A DNA stretch of 64,000 bases from Burkholderia multivorans ATCC BAA-247. Lineage in GTDB: Bacteria; Pseudomonadota; Gammaproteobacteria; Burkholderiales; Burkholderiaceae. The stretch lies in NCBI RefSeq assembly GCF_000959525.1, contig NZ_CP009832.1:1922001-1986000 (forward strand), given 5' to 3'. Positions 15,429 through 25,071 of the stretch are shown here, one piece after another; the stretch's first letter is position 1; each line of letters opens with the position of its first letter. Position numbers and translations under genes: made by a program. The notes below the pieces were generated by a model that saw nothing but the letters and a program-made list of their open reading frames with translations, made no database searches and was not told the DNA's origin.

Positions 15429-16472
15429 TCAGCTTGCGGTCGACGCGCGCGCGATCAGCTCGCCGGGCAGCATCGCGACGCGCACGTCGCCGCCCGCGCC
15501 GTCGATCCGCTCGTGCACGAACTCGACCGCCTTGTAGCCGATCTCGTAGGTCGGCTGACGGATCGTCGTGATGCCGATCAGCTCGGCCCATTCCGGATCG
15601 TCGATCGACAGCAGCGCGGCGTTCGACTGCCACGCGGCGCCGAATCGGGCGCGCAGATGACGCGCGATCGCGAGCGCGACCGGCGCGTTTGCCGCGAACA
15701 GCGCGGCGCGCACGCCGCGCCGCGCGGCATCGTCGATTCGCGCATCGAGGTCGGCCAGCGCGACAGCAGCCGCCTGCGGCACGTTGAGATCGAGCACGAC
15801 CGTCGGCGACACCGGCATGCCGCGCGCGGCGAGCGCCGCACGGAACGCGGCTTCGCGCAGCCGCCGCGAGCTGACGTGCTCGAACGGCTGCACGACGAAA
15901 TGGATCGCGTCGAAGCCGCGCTCGATCAGATGCGCGAGCGCCGTCTCGATCGCGTCTGCATTGTCGAGGCCGATCAGGTCGGCCTCGAAGCCCTCGACCG
16001 TCCGGTCGACGAGCACGGCCGGAATGCCGCCGCCGCGCAGCGGCCGCAGCACCTCCTCTTCGGCGCCGAGCGCGTTCACGATCAGCCCTTCGACGCGATA
16101 CGTGGTCAGCAGCTGCAGAAAACGGCGCTCCATCTCGACTTCGTTCGCGGCGTGGCAGATCAGCGGCATGTAGCCGAGCGCGTGGCACGCGGCTTCGACG
16201 CCTTGCAGCACTTCGACGGTATACGGATTGGTCAGGTCGGCCGCGAGCATGCCCAGCAGCCGGTTGCGGCCGCGCTTGAGCCCGCGCGCCATCTGGTTCG
16301 GCCGGTAGTTGAGCCGCGCGATCGCGGCTTCGATCCGCTGGCGCAGATCGGCCGACAGCACGTGCGTCTCGCCGTTCAGATAGCGCGAAACGCTGGTCTT
16401 GCCCGTGCCGGCCTCGCGCGCGACGTCGCTGATCGTCGCCGGACGGGACGTGGAAAGTTGCGATTCGGTCAC
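15429..16472 (-). CDS. ptxS: LacI-family repressor of 2-ketogluconate genes (PtxS-like)
   Basis: A 347-residue LacI/GalR repressor. The HTH is at about residues 13-32 (ISDVAREAGTGKTSVSRYLNGE), followed by the hinge (LNYRPNQMARGLKRGRNRLLGM) and a periplasmic-binding-protein-like core. I chose the GTG at 16472 because GAGG precedes it and the added upstream residues do not match the family. It ends a cluster with kguE, kguK, kguT and kguD, the neighbours of ptxS in Pseudomonas. There PtxS releases its operators on binding 2-ketogluconate. The order differs from Pseudomonas, where ptxS comes first. Confidence 0.82.
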   Translation of the reverse strand: MTESQLSTSRPATISDVAREAGTGKTSVSRYLNGETHVLSADLRQRIEAAIARLNYRPNQMARGLKRGRNRLLGMLAADLTNPYTVEVLQGVEAACHALGYMPLICHAANEVEMERRFLQLLTTYRVEGLIVNALGAEEEVLRPLRGGGIPAVLVDRTVEGFEADLIGLDNADAIETALAHLIERGFDAIHFVVQPFEHVSSRRLREAAFRAALAARGMPVSPTVVLDLNVPQAAAVALADLDARIDDAARRGVRAALFAANAPVALAIARHLRARFGAAWQSNAALLSIDDPEWAELIGITTIRQPTYEIGYKAVEFVHERIDGAGGDVRVAMLPGELIARASTAS

Positions 16473-16758
16473 TGTGATGCCTCGCGACGGGCGATCCGCG
16501 CCGCTGCGTCGGCGGACGGACCATTGTTGTTGGATACGAAAGCCACCTGGCGGACTCCTCTGTCGATCGGACGCCGACCGGAACCGGCGCGCCGCGCGGC
16601 GTCGCACGGACCGTCGTCGCGGGCGCGGCCGCGCGCATGCGCGACGAGCGGGCGATCATAACGCACGCCGCCCGCCGGCACCAAGACCGTCGATTCTAAC
16701 GGCAGGCGCGCGGCCGGCCAGCCGCCCCGGCGCGGCCCTGCCTCAGCGCCTTGGCGCC

Positions 16759-17724
16759 TTAGCGCGGCGCGAGCGCGTCCGGATTGACGAGGTTCGAGCG
16801 CAGCGTGCCGGCCAGCGCGCCGACCAGGTTTTCCGCCGCGCAACGCGCCATCGCATGACGCGTCTCGTGCGTCGCCGAACCGATGTGCGGCAGCGCGACG
16901 ACGTTGCTCATCTGCAGCAGCGGCGAATCGGCCGACAGCGGTTCCTTCTCGAACACGTCGAGCCCCGCGCCGCGGATCGTGCCGGCGCGCAGCGCGTCGA
17001 TCAGCGCGGCCTCGTCGACCACCGGCCCGCGCGACGCGTTGATCAGGATCGCGCTGCGCTTCATCTTCGCGAATTCGGCGGCGCCGATCAGGTGGCGCGT
17101 CTCCGGCGACAGCGGCACCTGCAGACAGACGAAATCCGACTCCGCGAGCAGCGTGTCGAGCGTCACGCGCCGCGCGCCGTATTGCGTTTCCGCTTCCGGA
17201 TGCACGGTGCGGTTCGTGTACAGCACTTGCATCCGGAAGCCGAGCGCCGCACGCCGCGCGACAGCGCCGCCGATGCGCCCCAGCCCGACGATGCCGAGCG
17301 TCTTGCCCTGCACGTCGGTGCCGTACAGCTCGGGGCCGATGCTGCGATGCCAGTGGCCGGCCTTCACCCACTCGGCGAGTTCGACGACGCGCCGCGCGGA
17401 GGCCAGGATCAGCGAGAACACGGTATCGGCGGTCGACTCGGTCAGCACGTCGGGCGTGTGCGCGAGCACGATGCCGCGCCGCGTCAGATCGGCGACGTCG
17501 AAGTTGTCGTAGCCGACCGAAATCGTCGACCACGCCTTGAGCCGCGGCGCGCGATCGAGCATCTGCGGCGTGATCTTCAGGCTCGCGCCGATTGCGCCGT
17601 CGGCATCGCCGAGCGCATCGGCCAGCGCGTCGGCGCCGTCGGCCTGCACGACGTCCGCATGCTCGCGCAGATACGCGAGGACGTCATCGGGCAGCGGCTT
17701 GTACGCGACGATACGAGGCTTCAT
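16759..17724 (-). CDS. kguD: 2-ketogluconate-6-phosphate reductase (D-2-hydroxyacid dehydrogenase)
   Basis: A 321-residue NAD(P)H-dependent D-isomer-specific 2-hydroxyacid dehydrogenase. The nucleotide motif [20 protein letters not shown], the catalytic Arg ([10 protein letters not shown]), Glu (DVFEKEPL) and His ([12 protein letters not shown]) are all present. In the kgu pathway this enzyme reduces 2-keto-6-phosphogluconate to 6-phosphogluconate, feeding the Entner-Doudoroff route. The start MKPRIVAY follows AAGGA and begins 4 bases after the kguT stop, so they are co-transcribed. Confidence 0.88.
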   Translation of the reverse strand: MKPRIVAYKPLPDDVLAYLREHADVVQADGADALADALGDADGAIGASLKITPQMLDRAPRLKAWSTISVGYDNFDVADLTRRGIVLAHTPDVLTESTADTVFSLILASARRVVELAEWVKAGHWHRSIGPELYGTDVQGKTLGIVGLGRIGGAVARRAALGFRMQVLYTNRTVHPEAETQYGARRVTLDTLLAESDFVCLQVPLSPETRHLIGAAEFAKMKRSAILINASRGPVVDEAALIDALRAGTIRGAGLDVFEKEPLSADSPLLQMSNVVALPHIGSATHETRHAMARCAAENLVGALAGTLRSNLVNPDALAPR

Positions 17725-17728
17725 CGTT

Positions 17729-19009
17729 TCATTTTCCTTGCAGCGGGGCCGCGAGCGAATGGGCATCGCGCGGCTGGGGTTTGACGGACAGCGTCAGGAT
17801 CACGGCGGCGACGAGCGCGGCGCTCATGAACGCATACGACGCAAGCGGCGAGCCGGTCGCGCCGTTCAGATAGCCGACGAAATACGAGCCGACGAACGAG
17901 CCGAGCGCGCCCATGCTGTTGATCAGCGCCATCGCGCCGCCGGCGACGTTCTTCGGCAGCAGTTCCGGCACGATCGCGAAGAACGGGCCGTACGGCGCAT
18001 ACATCGCGGCGCCCGCCACGACGAGCAGCGCGTACGAGATCCAGAAGTGCGTCGAACCGAGCGCGAACGACGCGGCGAACGCGGCCGCGCCGACCAGCAG
18101 GAACGGCCACACGAACCCGCGCCGCGAGCCGACCTTGTCCGACGCCCACGATGCGGCGAGCATCGCGATCGTCGCCGCGAGATACGGCAGCGCGGACAGC
18201 CAGCCGGTCGCGACCATCCCGAGCGCCGAGCCGTTCTTCACGATCGACGGCAGCCACAGCACGAAGCCGTACACGCCGATGCTCCAGCAGAAATACTGCG
18301 CGCAGAGCTTGATCACGGCCGGCGAACGGAACGCTTCGCCGTAGTTGCGCACCGGCTTGATCGCGGCCTGCTCGGCCGCGAGCGTCGTCTCGAGATCGCG
18401 CTTTTCCTGCGCGGACAGCCACGGCGACTGCGCGGGCTTGTCCTGCACGAGGAACCACCAGCACACGGCCCAGAGGATCGCCGGCACGCCTTCCGCGATG
18501 AACATGTGGCGCCAGCCGAATTCGTGCACCAGATAGCCCGACACGACCGACATCCAGAGCACGGTCACCGGGTTGCCGAGGATCAGGAACGTGTTCGCGC
18601 GCGAGCGCTCGCTCTTCGTGAACCAGTTGCTGATGTAGATCAGCATCGCCGGCATCACGGCCGCCTCGACCACGCCGAGCACGAAGCGGATCACCATCAG
18701 CGACGGAATGTTGCTGACCACGCCGGTCAGCGCCGCGCACGCGCCCCACAGCACGAGGCTCACGAACACGAGCTTCTTCACGCTGCGACGCTCCGCATAG
18801 ATCGCGCCGGGAATCTGGAAGAAGAAGTAGCCGAGGAAGAACAGTGCGCCGATCAGCGACGACAGGCCCTTGCCGATCCCGAGATCCTGGTTGATGCCCG
18901 CCGCCGCCGCGAACCCGTAGTTCGCGCGGTCGAGGTAGGCGAGGCTGTAGGTGATGAAGACGATCGGCATGATCGTCCACCAGCGGCGGGGTGCGAGATT
19001 GGTTGCCAT
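17729..19009 (-). CDS. kguT: 2-ketogluconate MFS transporter
   Basis: A 426-residue inner-membrane protein of the major facilitator superfamily, anion:cation symporter (GudP/KguT-like) branch. About 12 membrane segments are visible with the signature [24 protein letters not shown] in TM1 and the loop-2/3 element [12 protein letters not shown]. The start [11 protein letters not shown] has AGGAG 7-8 bases upstream. It sits between kguK and kguD, so 2-ketogluconate (or a similar aldonate) is the likely substrate. A PtxS-like half operator lies in the gap before it. Confidence 0.87.
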   Translation of the reverse strand: MATNLAPRRWWTIMPIVFITYSLAYLDRANYGFAAAAGINQDLGIGKGLSSLIGALFFLGYFFFQIPGAIYAERRSVKKLVFVSLVLWGACAALTGVVSNIPSLMVIRFVLGVVEAAVMPAMLIYISNWFTKSERSRANTFLILGNPVTVLWMSVVSGYLVHEFGWRHMFIAEGVPAILWAVCWWFLVQDKPAQSPWLSAQEKRDLETTLAAEQAAIKPVRNYGEAFRSPAVIKLCAQYFCWSIGVYGFVLWLPSIVKNGSALGMVATGWLSALPYLAATIAMLAASWASDKVGSRRGFVWPFLLVGAAAFAASFALGSTHFWISYALLVVAGAAMYAPYGPFFAIVPELLPKNVAGGAMALINSMGALGSFVGSYFVGYLNGATGSPLASYAFMSAALVAAVILTLSVKPQPRDAHSLAAPLQGK

Positions 19010-19109
19010 CAGAGTGTCTCCTGTGTCGACCGGAGCGCTTGCGTCGGCGTCGTCGATCGGGGTGATTGCTGCATGCGTTGCTGCGGCTCCGCGCATCGCG
19101 ATGCGCGCG

Positions 19110-19123
19110 CGAAACCGGTTCGC
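19110..19123. promoter_or_regulatory. Weak PtxS-type operator candidate before kguT
   Basis: CGAAACCGGTTCGC matches 10 of 14 positions of the Pseudomonas PtxS site TGAAACCGGTTTCA as I recall it, including the AAACCGGTT core. It lies in the kguK-kguT gap, 100 bp before kguT, and may serve an internal promoter. The palindrome is perfect only over AACCGGTT. Confidence 0.4.
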
Positions 19124-19145
19124 GGATTGTGCCGTGTCCGGCCTC

Positions 19146-20132
19146 TCATTGCGCGACGAAGCTTTCCTCTACTCGCTCGGCCCGTTCGCGCTCGAGCCGG
19201 TCGAGCGCCGCGCGCGTCGGCAGCCCTTCCGAATCGCCGATCACCTGGATCGCGAGTGCGCCGATCAGGTTGCCGCGCGCGACCGCCTGCGCGACCGGCT
19301 TGCGCTCCAGCAGCGCGCTGACGACGCCGACCGCGAAGCCGTCGCCGGCGCCGACCGTGTCGACGACATTGTCGACGCGCTCGCCCGCAACCGTGCCCTC
19401 GTCGCCGTCGGCGGTGCGATAGTACGCGCCCTGCGGGCCGAGCTTGATGACGACGCCGCGCGCGCCCTGGTCGAGATAGAAGCGCGCGATGTCGGCCGGT
19501 GTGTCGCGGCCGGTCAGCTGCCGCCCTTCGGCGAGGCCCGGCAGCACCCAGTCGGCGAGCGCCGCGAGCGCGTTCAGCGTCGTCGCCATCGCCTCGGCCG
19601 ACGGCCACAGCGTCGGGCGCAGGTTCGGGTCGAACGAAATCGACTTGCCGGCTGCGCGCATTTCGCGCGCGAGGTGAAACGCCAGTTCGCACGAGCTCGC
19701 CGAGATCGCCGGCGCGACGCCGGTCAGATGCAGATGGCGCGCGCCGAGCACGTAGTCGGCCACGTAGTCGTCGCACGACAGGTGGCTCGCCGCCGAGCCC
19801 TTGCGGAAATATTCGACCGTCGGATCGCTGCCGTCGTCATTGCGCGACTTCAGCTGGAAACCGGTCGGGTAGCGCGTATCGACGGTCACGCACGACGCGT
19901 CGATCCCTTCGCGCGCGAGCGTGTCGAGCACGTAGCGGCCGAACGAATCGTTGCCGACGCGGCTCATCCAGCCCACCCGGAAACCGAGCCGCGCGAGCCC
20001 GATCGCGACGTTGAGATCGGCGCCCGCGATGCGCTTCGTGAACTGCGCCGCGTGCGCGAGATGGCCCGGCTGCGCGGCGACGAACATCGCCATCGCTTCG
20101 CCGTAGGTGACGATATCGAGTGCTGTCTGCAT
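19146..20132 (-). CDS. kguK: 2-ketogluconate kinase (PfkB family)
   Basis: A 328-residue PfkB-family sugar kinase. The two family signatures are clear: the N-terminal Gly-rich AGADLNVAIGLARLG (about residues 36-50) and the C-terminal DTVGAGDGFAVGVVSALL, which holds the catalytic Asp. The gene name follows from its context: kguK phosphorylates 2-ketogluconate to the 6-phosphate. It lies 27 bp downstream of kguE. On sequence alone a 2-dehydro-3-deoxygluconokinase would be an equally fair call. Confidence 0.86.
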   Translation of the reverse strand: MQTALDIVTYGEAMAMFVAAQPGHLAHAAQFTKRIAGADLNVAIGLARLGFRVGWMSRVGNDSFGRYVLDTLAREGIDASCVTVDTRYPTGFQLKSRNDDGSDPTVEYFRKGSAASHLSCDDYVADYVLGARHLHLTGVAPAISASSCELAFHLAREMRAAGKSISFDPNLRPTLWPSAEAMATTLNALAALADWVLPGLAEGRQLTGRDTPADIARFYLDQGARGVVIKLGPQGAYYRTADGDEGTVAGERVDNVVDTVGAGDGFAVGVVSALLERKPVAQAVARGNLIGALAIQVIGDSEGLPTRAALDRLERERAERVEESFVAQ

Positions 20133-20159
20133 CAGTGAATCCTCCGTGTCCTGGGTGCG

Positions 20160-20924
20160 TCACGCGGCCGCGAGCCACGCGACGCGGCGGCGTGCGTCGC
20201 CCGCCGGATCGTGTGCGTCGAACGAAAACTCGATCCCGCGCGGCGCCTGCGGCGGCAGCGCCGCCAGCACGTCGGTCACGAGCGGATCGTCGGGCGCCGG
20301 CGCGACGGCGAAGCGGCGCGCGCCCTCGCCTTCGACGGCCTTGCAGTGGATGTATTCGACGTGCGGCGCGAGCGCGCGCGCGCACGCGAGCGGCGCTTCG
20401 CCCGGCCACTGCCAGTTGCCGATGTCGAACGTCATGCCGAGCGCATCGGGCAGGCCGCACGCCGCGAGCGCGTCGAACAGCCCGCGAAATTGCGCGAACG
20501 CGCCGCCGACCGCCAATTGCCCGTTCTCGACGACGACACGCGCCCGCGCACCGCGCGACAGCGCAACGATGTCGGCCGCGTGCGCGTCGCCGGCGAAGCC
20601 GCCCAGCTGGAATTTCACGAAGCGCGCGCCGAGCGCGTCGGCTTCGGCGAGCGTGTCGCGCAGCGCTGCCGCGTCGAGCGCGCCGTCGTCGGTGTACAGC
20701 GTGGCCGGCGTCGAATAGACCGACCACAACCGGTGTGCGGCGATCCGTTCGCCGAGCGCGGCCAGCGCGCCGGGCGCCGCGTCGTCGTCCGACGCGAACA
20801 GCTCGCGCCGCACCTCGAATCCGGCCGCGCCGGCTTCTGCCGCCGCCGCGACGAATGCACTGTGGCCCGCCTGGCGCACACGGTCCATTCCGAATGCGCT
20901 CGCCACGATCACGATGTCTGCCAT
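20160..20924 (-). CDS. kguE: KguE-like sugar phosphate isomerase/epimerase
   Basis: A 254-residue TIM-barrel protein of the xylose-isomerase-like/AP-endonuclease-2 superfamily. Metal-site-like segments FVKFQLGGFAGD, VVVENGQ, MTFDIGNWQWPGEAPL and VEYIHCKAVEGEG lie in the order expected for the family. KguE is an epimerase-type protein of unclear exact step in 2-ketogluconate use. It is the first gene of the kguE-K-T-D unit, and its start (MADIVIVASAFG) lies 21 bases inside a perfect operator palindrome. Confidence 0.82.
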   Translation of the reverse strand: MADIVIVASAFGMDRVRQAGHSAFVAAAAEAGAAGFEVRRELFASDDDAAPGALAALGERIAAHRLWSVYSTPATLYTDDGALDAAALRDTLAEADALGARFVKFQLGGFAGDAHAADIVALSRGARARVVVENGQLAVGGAFAQFRGLFDALAACGLPDALGMTFDIGNWQWPGEAPLACARALAPHVEYIHCKAVEGEGARRFAVAPAPDDPLVTDVLAALPPQAPRGIEFSFDAHDPAGDARRRVAWLAAA

Positions 20925-20945
20925 GATGCCCTTTTTCCCCGGCGC

Positions 20946-20959
20946 TGGAACCGGTTCCA
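20946..20959. promoter_or_regulatory. PtxS-type operator at the kgu promoter
   Basis: TGGAACCGGTTCCA is a perfect 14-bp palindrome beginning 22 bases upstream of the kguE start codon. It differs at two symmetric positions from the Pseudomonas PtxS site TGAAACCGGTTTCA as I remember it. A LacI-family repressor gene ends the same cluster. The position fits repression of the kgu operon. Confidence 0.7.
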
Positions 20960-21145
20960 TTTGCTTGAGACGGATGGTGCGCTTCGCTTCGGGCATGCAC
21001 CATAGTGGAAATCCCTAGGGTCGGCGGCCGGCCCGCACGCCGCCCCGCGGGCCCGCCCCGCCCCGCGCGACGCGCGCGTCTCGGCGCGCATCGTCCGTGC
21101 CTGCCGCCGCACCGACGTGGTGCACGGCGCGTGGAGCCGTGGCCG

Positions 21146-22039
21146 TTATCCGATCGGATGCGCGACGCTCATCTCGAGGAACTGCGCGGCGGCCCGCGAC
21201 GGCGCACTGCCATGCGGCACCAGAATCGAGAAATGCCGCGTGAGCGGCGTCGGCGCGAAAGAACGCATGACGAGCGCCGCATCGCGATGACGCAGCGACA
21301 TCGCCGACACGAAGCCGACGCCCATGCCCGCGCGCACGGCCTCCTTCACCGCTTCGACGCCGGCGATCTCGAACGCGACGCGCATCGGCGCCGCGCACTG
21401 TGCGAACGCGCGCTCGACGAGCTGCCGCACGCCCGAGCCCTCCTCGCGCAGCACGAGCGGATGCGGCGCCAGCGCATCGAGCGTCACGCCGGCGTCGTAC
21501 TCGGGCGCCGCGAGCGGATGGCCGGCCGGCACGATCGCGACGATTTCGTCCTCGTGCCAGACGTGCATCGCGGTCCCCGGCGGCAACGCGTCGCCGGGCG
21601 GCCCTTCGATCATCGCGATATCGAGCGACGGCAACGCGGCGACGACGTCGGCCGTGTTGCCGCTCATGGTCTGGATCGCGATGCGCGGCGCCCGCGGCTG
21701 AAACGCGGCAATCAGGTACGGCAGCAGATAGCTCGCCGGCGTCGTGCTCGCGCCGATCCGCAGCGTGCCGGCATCGAGGCCGCGCACCGCGTCGCGGAAC
21801 GCGCGTGCCTGCGCGAACGTGTCGCGCTGCGCCTTCGCGTACTGCGCGAGCTGCTCGCCGACCGGCGTGAGCCGGATGCCGCGCCCGTCGCGCTGGTACA
21901 GCGGCTCGCCGAATTCCTCCTGCAGCAGCCGCAACTGGCCGGACACGGCCGGCTGCGACAGATGGAGCGCGACGGCCGCATGGCTGATGTTCAGATGCTC
22001 GGCGACGGCGGCGAACGTTATCAGTTGATCCGGGGTCAT
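21146..22039 (-). CDS. LysR-family regulator, YeiE-like
   Basis: A 297-residue LysR regulator with the N-terminal HTH (LITFAAVAEHLNISHAAVALHLSQPAVSGQLRLLQEEFGEPLYQRDGRGIRLTPVGE) and a substrate-binding domain from about residue 90. It is divergent from a YeiH-family gene, the same arrangement as yeiE-yeiH in enterobacteria. Members of this branch sense sulfur or anionic ligands; the ligand here is not known. The 112-bp shared gap is AT-rich. Confidence 0.88.
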   Translation of the reverse strand: MTPDQLITFAAVAEHLNISHAAVALHLSQPAVSGQLRLLQEEFGEPLYQRDGRGIRLTPVGEQLAQYAKAQRDTFAQARAFRDAVRGLDAGTLRIGASTTPASYLLPYLIAAFQPRAPRIAIQTMSGNTADVVAALPSLDIAMIEGPPGDALPPGTAMHVWHEDEIVAIVPAGHPLAAPEYDAGVTLDALAPHPLVLREEGSGVRQLVERAFAQCAAPMRVAFEIAGVEAVKEAVRAGMGVGFVSAMSLRHRDAALVMRSFAPTPLTRHFSILVPHGSAPSRAAAQFLEMSVAHPIG

Positions 22040-22151
22040 GGCGTCGAATTATCGGTTTGGCGGATAGTTTATGTCACAAATCACAATTTTTCATATCGAT
22101 ATAACGAATTTAGGATTAGACCATCGCAACGACGCTGTCACGGTGCCTCCC
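22040..22151. promoter_or_regulatory. Divergent promoter region of the LysR/YeiH pair
   Basis: An AT-rich island in otherwise GC-rich DNA. It contains ATATCGATAT (22094-22103), a 10-bp palindrome, and a TTATGTCACAAATCACAATT segment. A LysR box is expected here, but no single T-N11-A site can be chosen with confidence. Confidence 0.45.
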
Positions 22152-23219
22152 ATGTCCACTGCCCCGACTCCCTCTCTCGGCCACGCCGCGCCGTCGATGC
22201 GCGGCCAGTTGAACGGCGTGCTGTTCGTCGCACTGTTTGCGGCCGCCGTCACGAGCCTGTCGCAACTGCCCGCGATCGCCGCGCTCGGCCTGTCGCCGCT
22301 GATCGTCGGGATCGTCGCCGGCGCGCTGTACGGCAATGCGCTGCGCGACGGCATGCCGGCGAGCTGGGCGGCCGGCGTGAACTTCTCCGCGCGCAAGCTG
22401 CTGCGCATCGCGGTCGCGTTCTTCGGGCTGCGCGTCAGCCTGCAGGAAATCGCGCAGGTCGGCCTGCCGGGTCTGACGGTATCGGTGCTGGTCGTCGTCA
22501 GCACGCTCGCGATCGGCACCTGGGCCGGCATGAAGCTGATGAAGCTCGACCGCGACGCGGCGCTGCTGACCGCCGCCGGCAGCGCGATCTGCGGCGCGGC
22601 CGCGGTGCTCGCGTTCGAATCGACGCTGCAGTCGAAGCCCCATCAAAGCGCGATGGCGGTCGGCAGCGTCGTGCTGTTCGGCACGCTGTCGATGTTCCTG
22701 TATCCAATCGCCTATCACGCCGGGCTGCTGAATCTCGATCCGGCCGGGCTCGGGCTGTTCTTCGGCGGCACGATCCACGAGGTCGCGCAGGTGGTCGGCG
22801 CCGCGAGCGACATCAGCCCGCAGGTCGCGCACGTCGCGACGATCGTCAAGATGACGCGCGTGATGCTGCTCGTGCCCGTGCTGCTTATGCTCGGCTGGTG
22901 GCTCGCGCGCTCGGCGCAAACGGCAGCCGGCGGCGCGCAAGGCAAGCGCAAGGTCGCGGTGCCCTGGTTCGCGCTCGGCTTCCTCGCCTTCGTGATCGTC
23001 AACTCGCTGAACGTGCTGCCGGCGGACGTCACGCATACGCTGAACGTGCTCGATACGTTCGCGCTGACGATGGCGATGACGGCGCTCGGGATCGAGACGC
23101 GCGTCGCGCAGATCCGCCAGGCCGGCCCGCGCGCGCTGACCACCGGGCTGATCCTGTACGTCTGGTTGATCGTCGGCGGCTACGGCATCACGTGGGCCGT
23201 GCAGCACTGGCTTGGCTGA
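22152..23219 (+). CDS. YeiH-family putative transporter
   Basis: A 355-residue inner-membrane protein with about 10 membrane segments, of the YeiH/UPF0324 family of putative sulfate exporters. Family segments are visible: GIVAGALYGNALR, VNFSARKLLRIAVAFFGLRVSLQEI, GSAICGAAAVLAFES and FFGGTIHEVAQVVGAA. The start MSTAPTPS was chosen because the upstream extension is not homologous; the ribosome site is weak. It is probably controlled by the divergent LysR regulator. The transported anion is unproved. Confidence 0.88.
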   Translation: MSTAPTPSLGHAAPSMRGQLNGVLFVALFAAAVTSLSQLPAIAALGLSPLIVGIVAGALYGNALRDGMPASWAAGVNFSARKLLRIAVAFFGLRVSLQEIAQVGLPGLTVSVLVVVSTLAIGTWAGMKLMKLDRDAALLTAAGSAICGAAAVLAFESTLQSKPHQSAMAVGSVVLFGTLSMFLYPIAYHAGLLNLDPAGLGLFFGGTIHEVAQVVGAASDISPQVAHVATIVKMTRVMLLVPVLLMLGWWLARSAQTAAGGAQGKRKVAVPWFALGFLAFVIVNSLNVLPADVTHTLNVLDTFALTMAMTALGIETRVAQIRQAGPRALTTGLILYVWLIVGGYGITWAVQHWLG

Positions 23220-23286
23220 GCCGCACGTCCGCACCGCTTCGCGCGCCGCGCCCGACGGGGATCTCCCGCGCGCGCGGCGCAGTGCT

Positions 23287-25056
23287 ATGCTTCGCGTCGT
23301 TTTCCATCGCCCCCTGTCAGCCGTGCTCTCGTTCCTGCTGAAGCTGCGCACCCGCGCACAGACGCTGTTCCGCCTGTCGGATGCCCACACGATGCTGATC
23401 TGGTCGGCGATCGTCGGCGTCGGCGGCGCGTTCGCGACCATCGCGTTTCGCGAAGGGATCGACCTGATGCAGCATCTGATCGCCGGGCGCAGCGGCAGCT
23501 TCGTGCAGATGGCGCGCAGCCTGCCGTGGTACGTGCGCTTCTGGCTGCCGGCCGCCGGCGGCCTGCTCGCGGGCGGCGTGCTGCTGCTCGCGACGCGCGG
23601 CGAACGCAAGTCCGGCAAGACCGACTATATGGAAGCCGTCGCGCTCGGCAACGGCATCGTGCCCGTGCGGCAGAGCCTGTGGCGCAGCCTGTCGTCGCTG
23701 CTGACGATCGGCAGCGGCGGCTCGATCGGCCGCGAAGGCCCGATGGTGCAGCTCGCGGCGCTCGCCGCGTCGCTCGTCGGCCGCTTCGCGCATTTCGATC
23801 CGCCGCGCCTGCGGCTGCTCGTCGCGTGCGGCGCGGCCGCCGGCATCACGTCCGCGTACAACGCGCCGATCGCCGGCGCGTTCTTCGTCTCCGAAATCGT
23901 GCTCGGCACGATCGCGATGGAAAGCTTCGGGCCGATGGTCGTCGCATCGGTCGTCGCGAACATCGTGATGCGCGAGTTCGCCGGCTATCGGCCGCCGTAC
24001 GAGATGCCGGTGTTTCCGGCCGTCACGGGCCCCGAGGTGCTGCTGTTCGTCGTGCTCGGCGCGCTGTGCGGCGTGCTCGCGCCGCAGTTCCTGCATCTGC
24101 TCGACGCGTCGAAGAACCAGTTCAAGCGGCTGCCCGTGCCGCTGCCGGTGCGGCTCGCGCTCGGCGGGCTCGTGGTCGGCGTGATCTCGGTGTGGATTCC
24201 GGATGTATGGGGCAACGGCTACAGCGTCGTGAACAACATCCTGCATTCGCCGTGGACCTGGCAGGCGCTCGTCGCGGTGCTCGTATTCAAGGTGCTCGCG
24301 ACCGCCGCGACGACGGGCTCGGGCGCGATCGGCGGCGTGTTTACGCCGACGCTGTTCGTCGGCGCGGTATTCGGCTCGCTGTTCGGGCTCGCGATGAACG
24401 CGCTGTGGCCGGGGCATACGTCCGCGTACTTCGCCTATGCGATCGTCGGGATGGGCGCGTTCATGGCGGGCGCGACACAGGCGCCGCTGATGGCGATCCT
24501 GATGATCTTCGAGATGACGCTCAGCTATCAGGTCGTGCTGCCGCTGATGGTGTCGTGCGTGTTCGCGTACTTCGTCGCGCGCGCGACCGGCACGACGTCG
24601 ATGTACGAGATCACGCTGCGCCATCATCAGGACGCGGCCGAGCGGATGCGGCTGCGCACCACGCAGATGCGCGAGCTGATCCAACCCGCGCAGACGGTCG
24701 TGCCGCTCACGGCGAGCGTCGCCGACATGACGCGCGTGTTTCTCGAATATCCGGTGAAGTATCTGTACGTGACCGACGATGCCGGGCGCTTTCGCGGCGC
24801 GGTCGCGCTGAAGGACATTACGTCCGACCTGCTCGACAAGCGCGACACGACCGACAAGACGGCCGCGCACTATGTGCACACGCCGTTTCCGCTGCTCACG
24901 CCCGACATGCCGCTCGCGACCGCGCTCGAACGCTTCATGGCGTTCAAGGGCGAACGTCTGCCGGTGATCGAGAGCGAAGCCGAGCCGACGCTCGCGGGCG
25001 TCGTGTACAAGACCTCGCTGCTCGACGCGTATCGGCGCATGACGGGCGAGCGCTGA
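23287..25056 (+). CDS. ClC-family chloride channel/transporter with CBS domains
   Basis: A 589-residue membrane protein of the ClC family. The selectivity-filter motifs are GSGGSIGREGP and GSGAIGGVFTPTLFVGAVFG, with the preceding SAYNAPIAGAFFVSEI helix. The C-terminal 150 residues (MRELIQPAQTVVPLTASVADMTRVF onward) form a CBS-domain pair, making it ClcB-like with a regulatory extension. A Glu in GREGP is the usual gating glutamate, so a Cl-/H+ antiporter is possible. It stops 15 bp from the convergent TetR gene. Confidence 0.92.
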   Translation: MLRVVFHRPLSAVLSFLLKLRTRAQTLFRLSDAHTMLIWSAIVGVGGAFATIAFREGIDLMQHLIAGRSGSFVQMARSLPWYVRFWLPAAGGLLAGGVLLLATRGERKSGKTDYMEAVALGNGIVPVRQSLWRSLSSLLTIGSGGSIGREGPMVQLAALAASLVGRFAHFDPPRLRLLVACGAAAGITSAYNAPIAGAFFVSEIVLGTIAMESFGPMVVASVVANIVMREFAGYRPPYEMPVFPAVTGPEVLLFVVLGALCGVLAPQFLHLLDASKNQFKRLPVPLPVRLALGGLVVGVISVWIPDVWGNGYSVVNNILHSPWTWQALVAVLVFKVLATAATTGSGAIGGVFTPTLFVGAVFGSLFGLAMNALWPGHTSAYFAYAIVGMGAFMAGATQAPLMAILMIFEMTLSYQVVLPLMVSCVFAYFVARATGTTSMYEITLRHHQDAAERMRLRTTQMRELIQPAQTVVPLTASVADMTRVFLEYPVKYLYVTDDAGRFRGAVALKDITSDLLDKRDTTDKTAAHYVHTPFPLLTPDMPLATALERFMAFKGERLPVIESEAEPTLAGVVYKTSLLDAYRRMTGER

Positions 25057-25071
25057 GCCGCCGCGCCGCCG

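Noticed and set aside
14356-16659. Long open frame running over the YhfC and ptxS region
   Set aside because: It has low-complexity Arg/Ala-rich sequence typical of an out-of-frame shadow in GC-rich DNA and overlaps two well supported genes.
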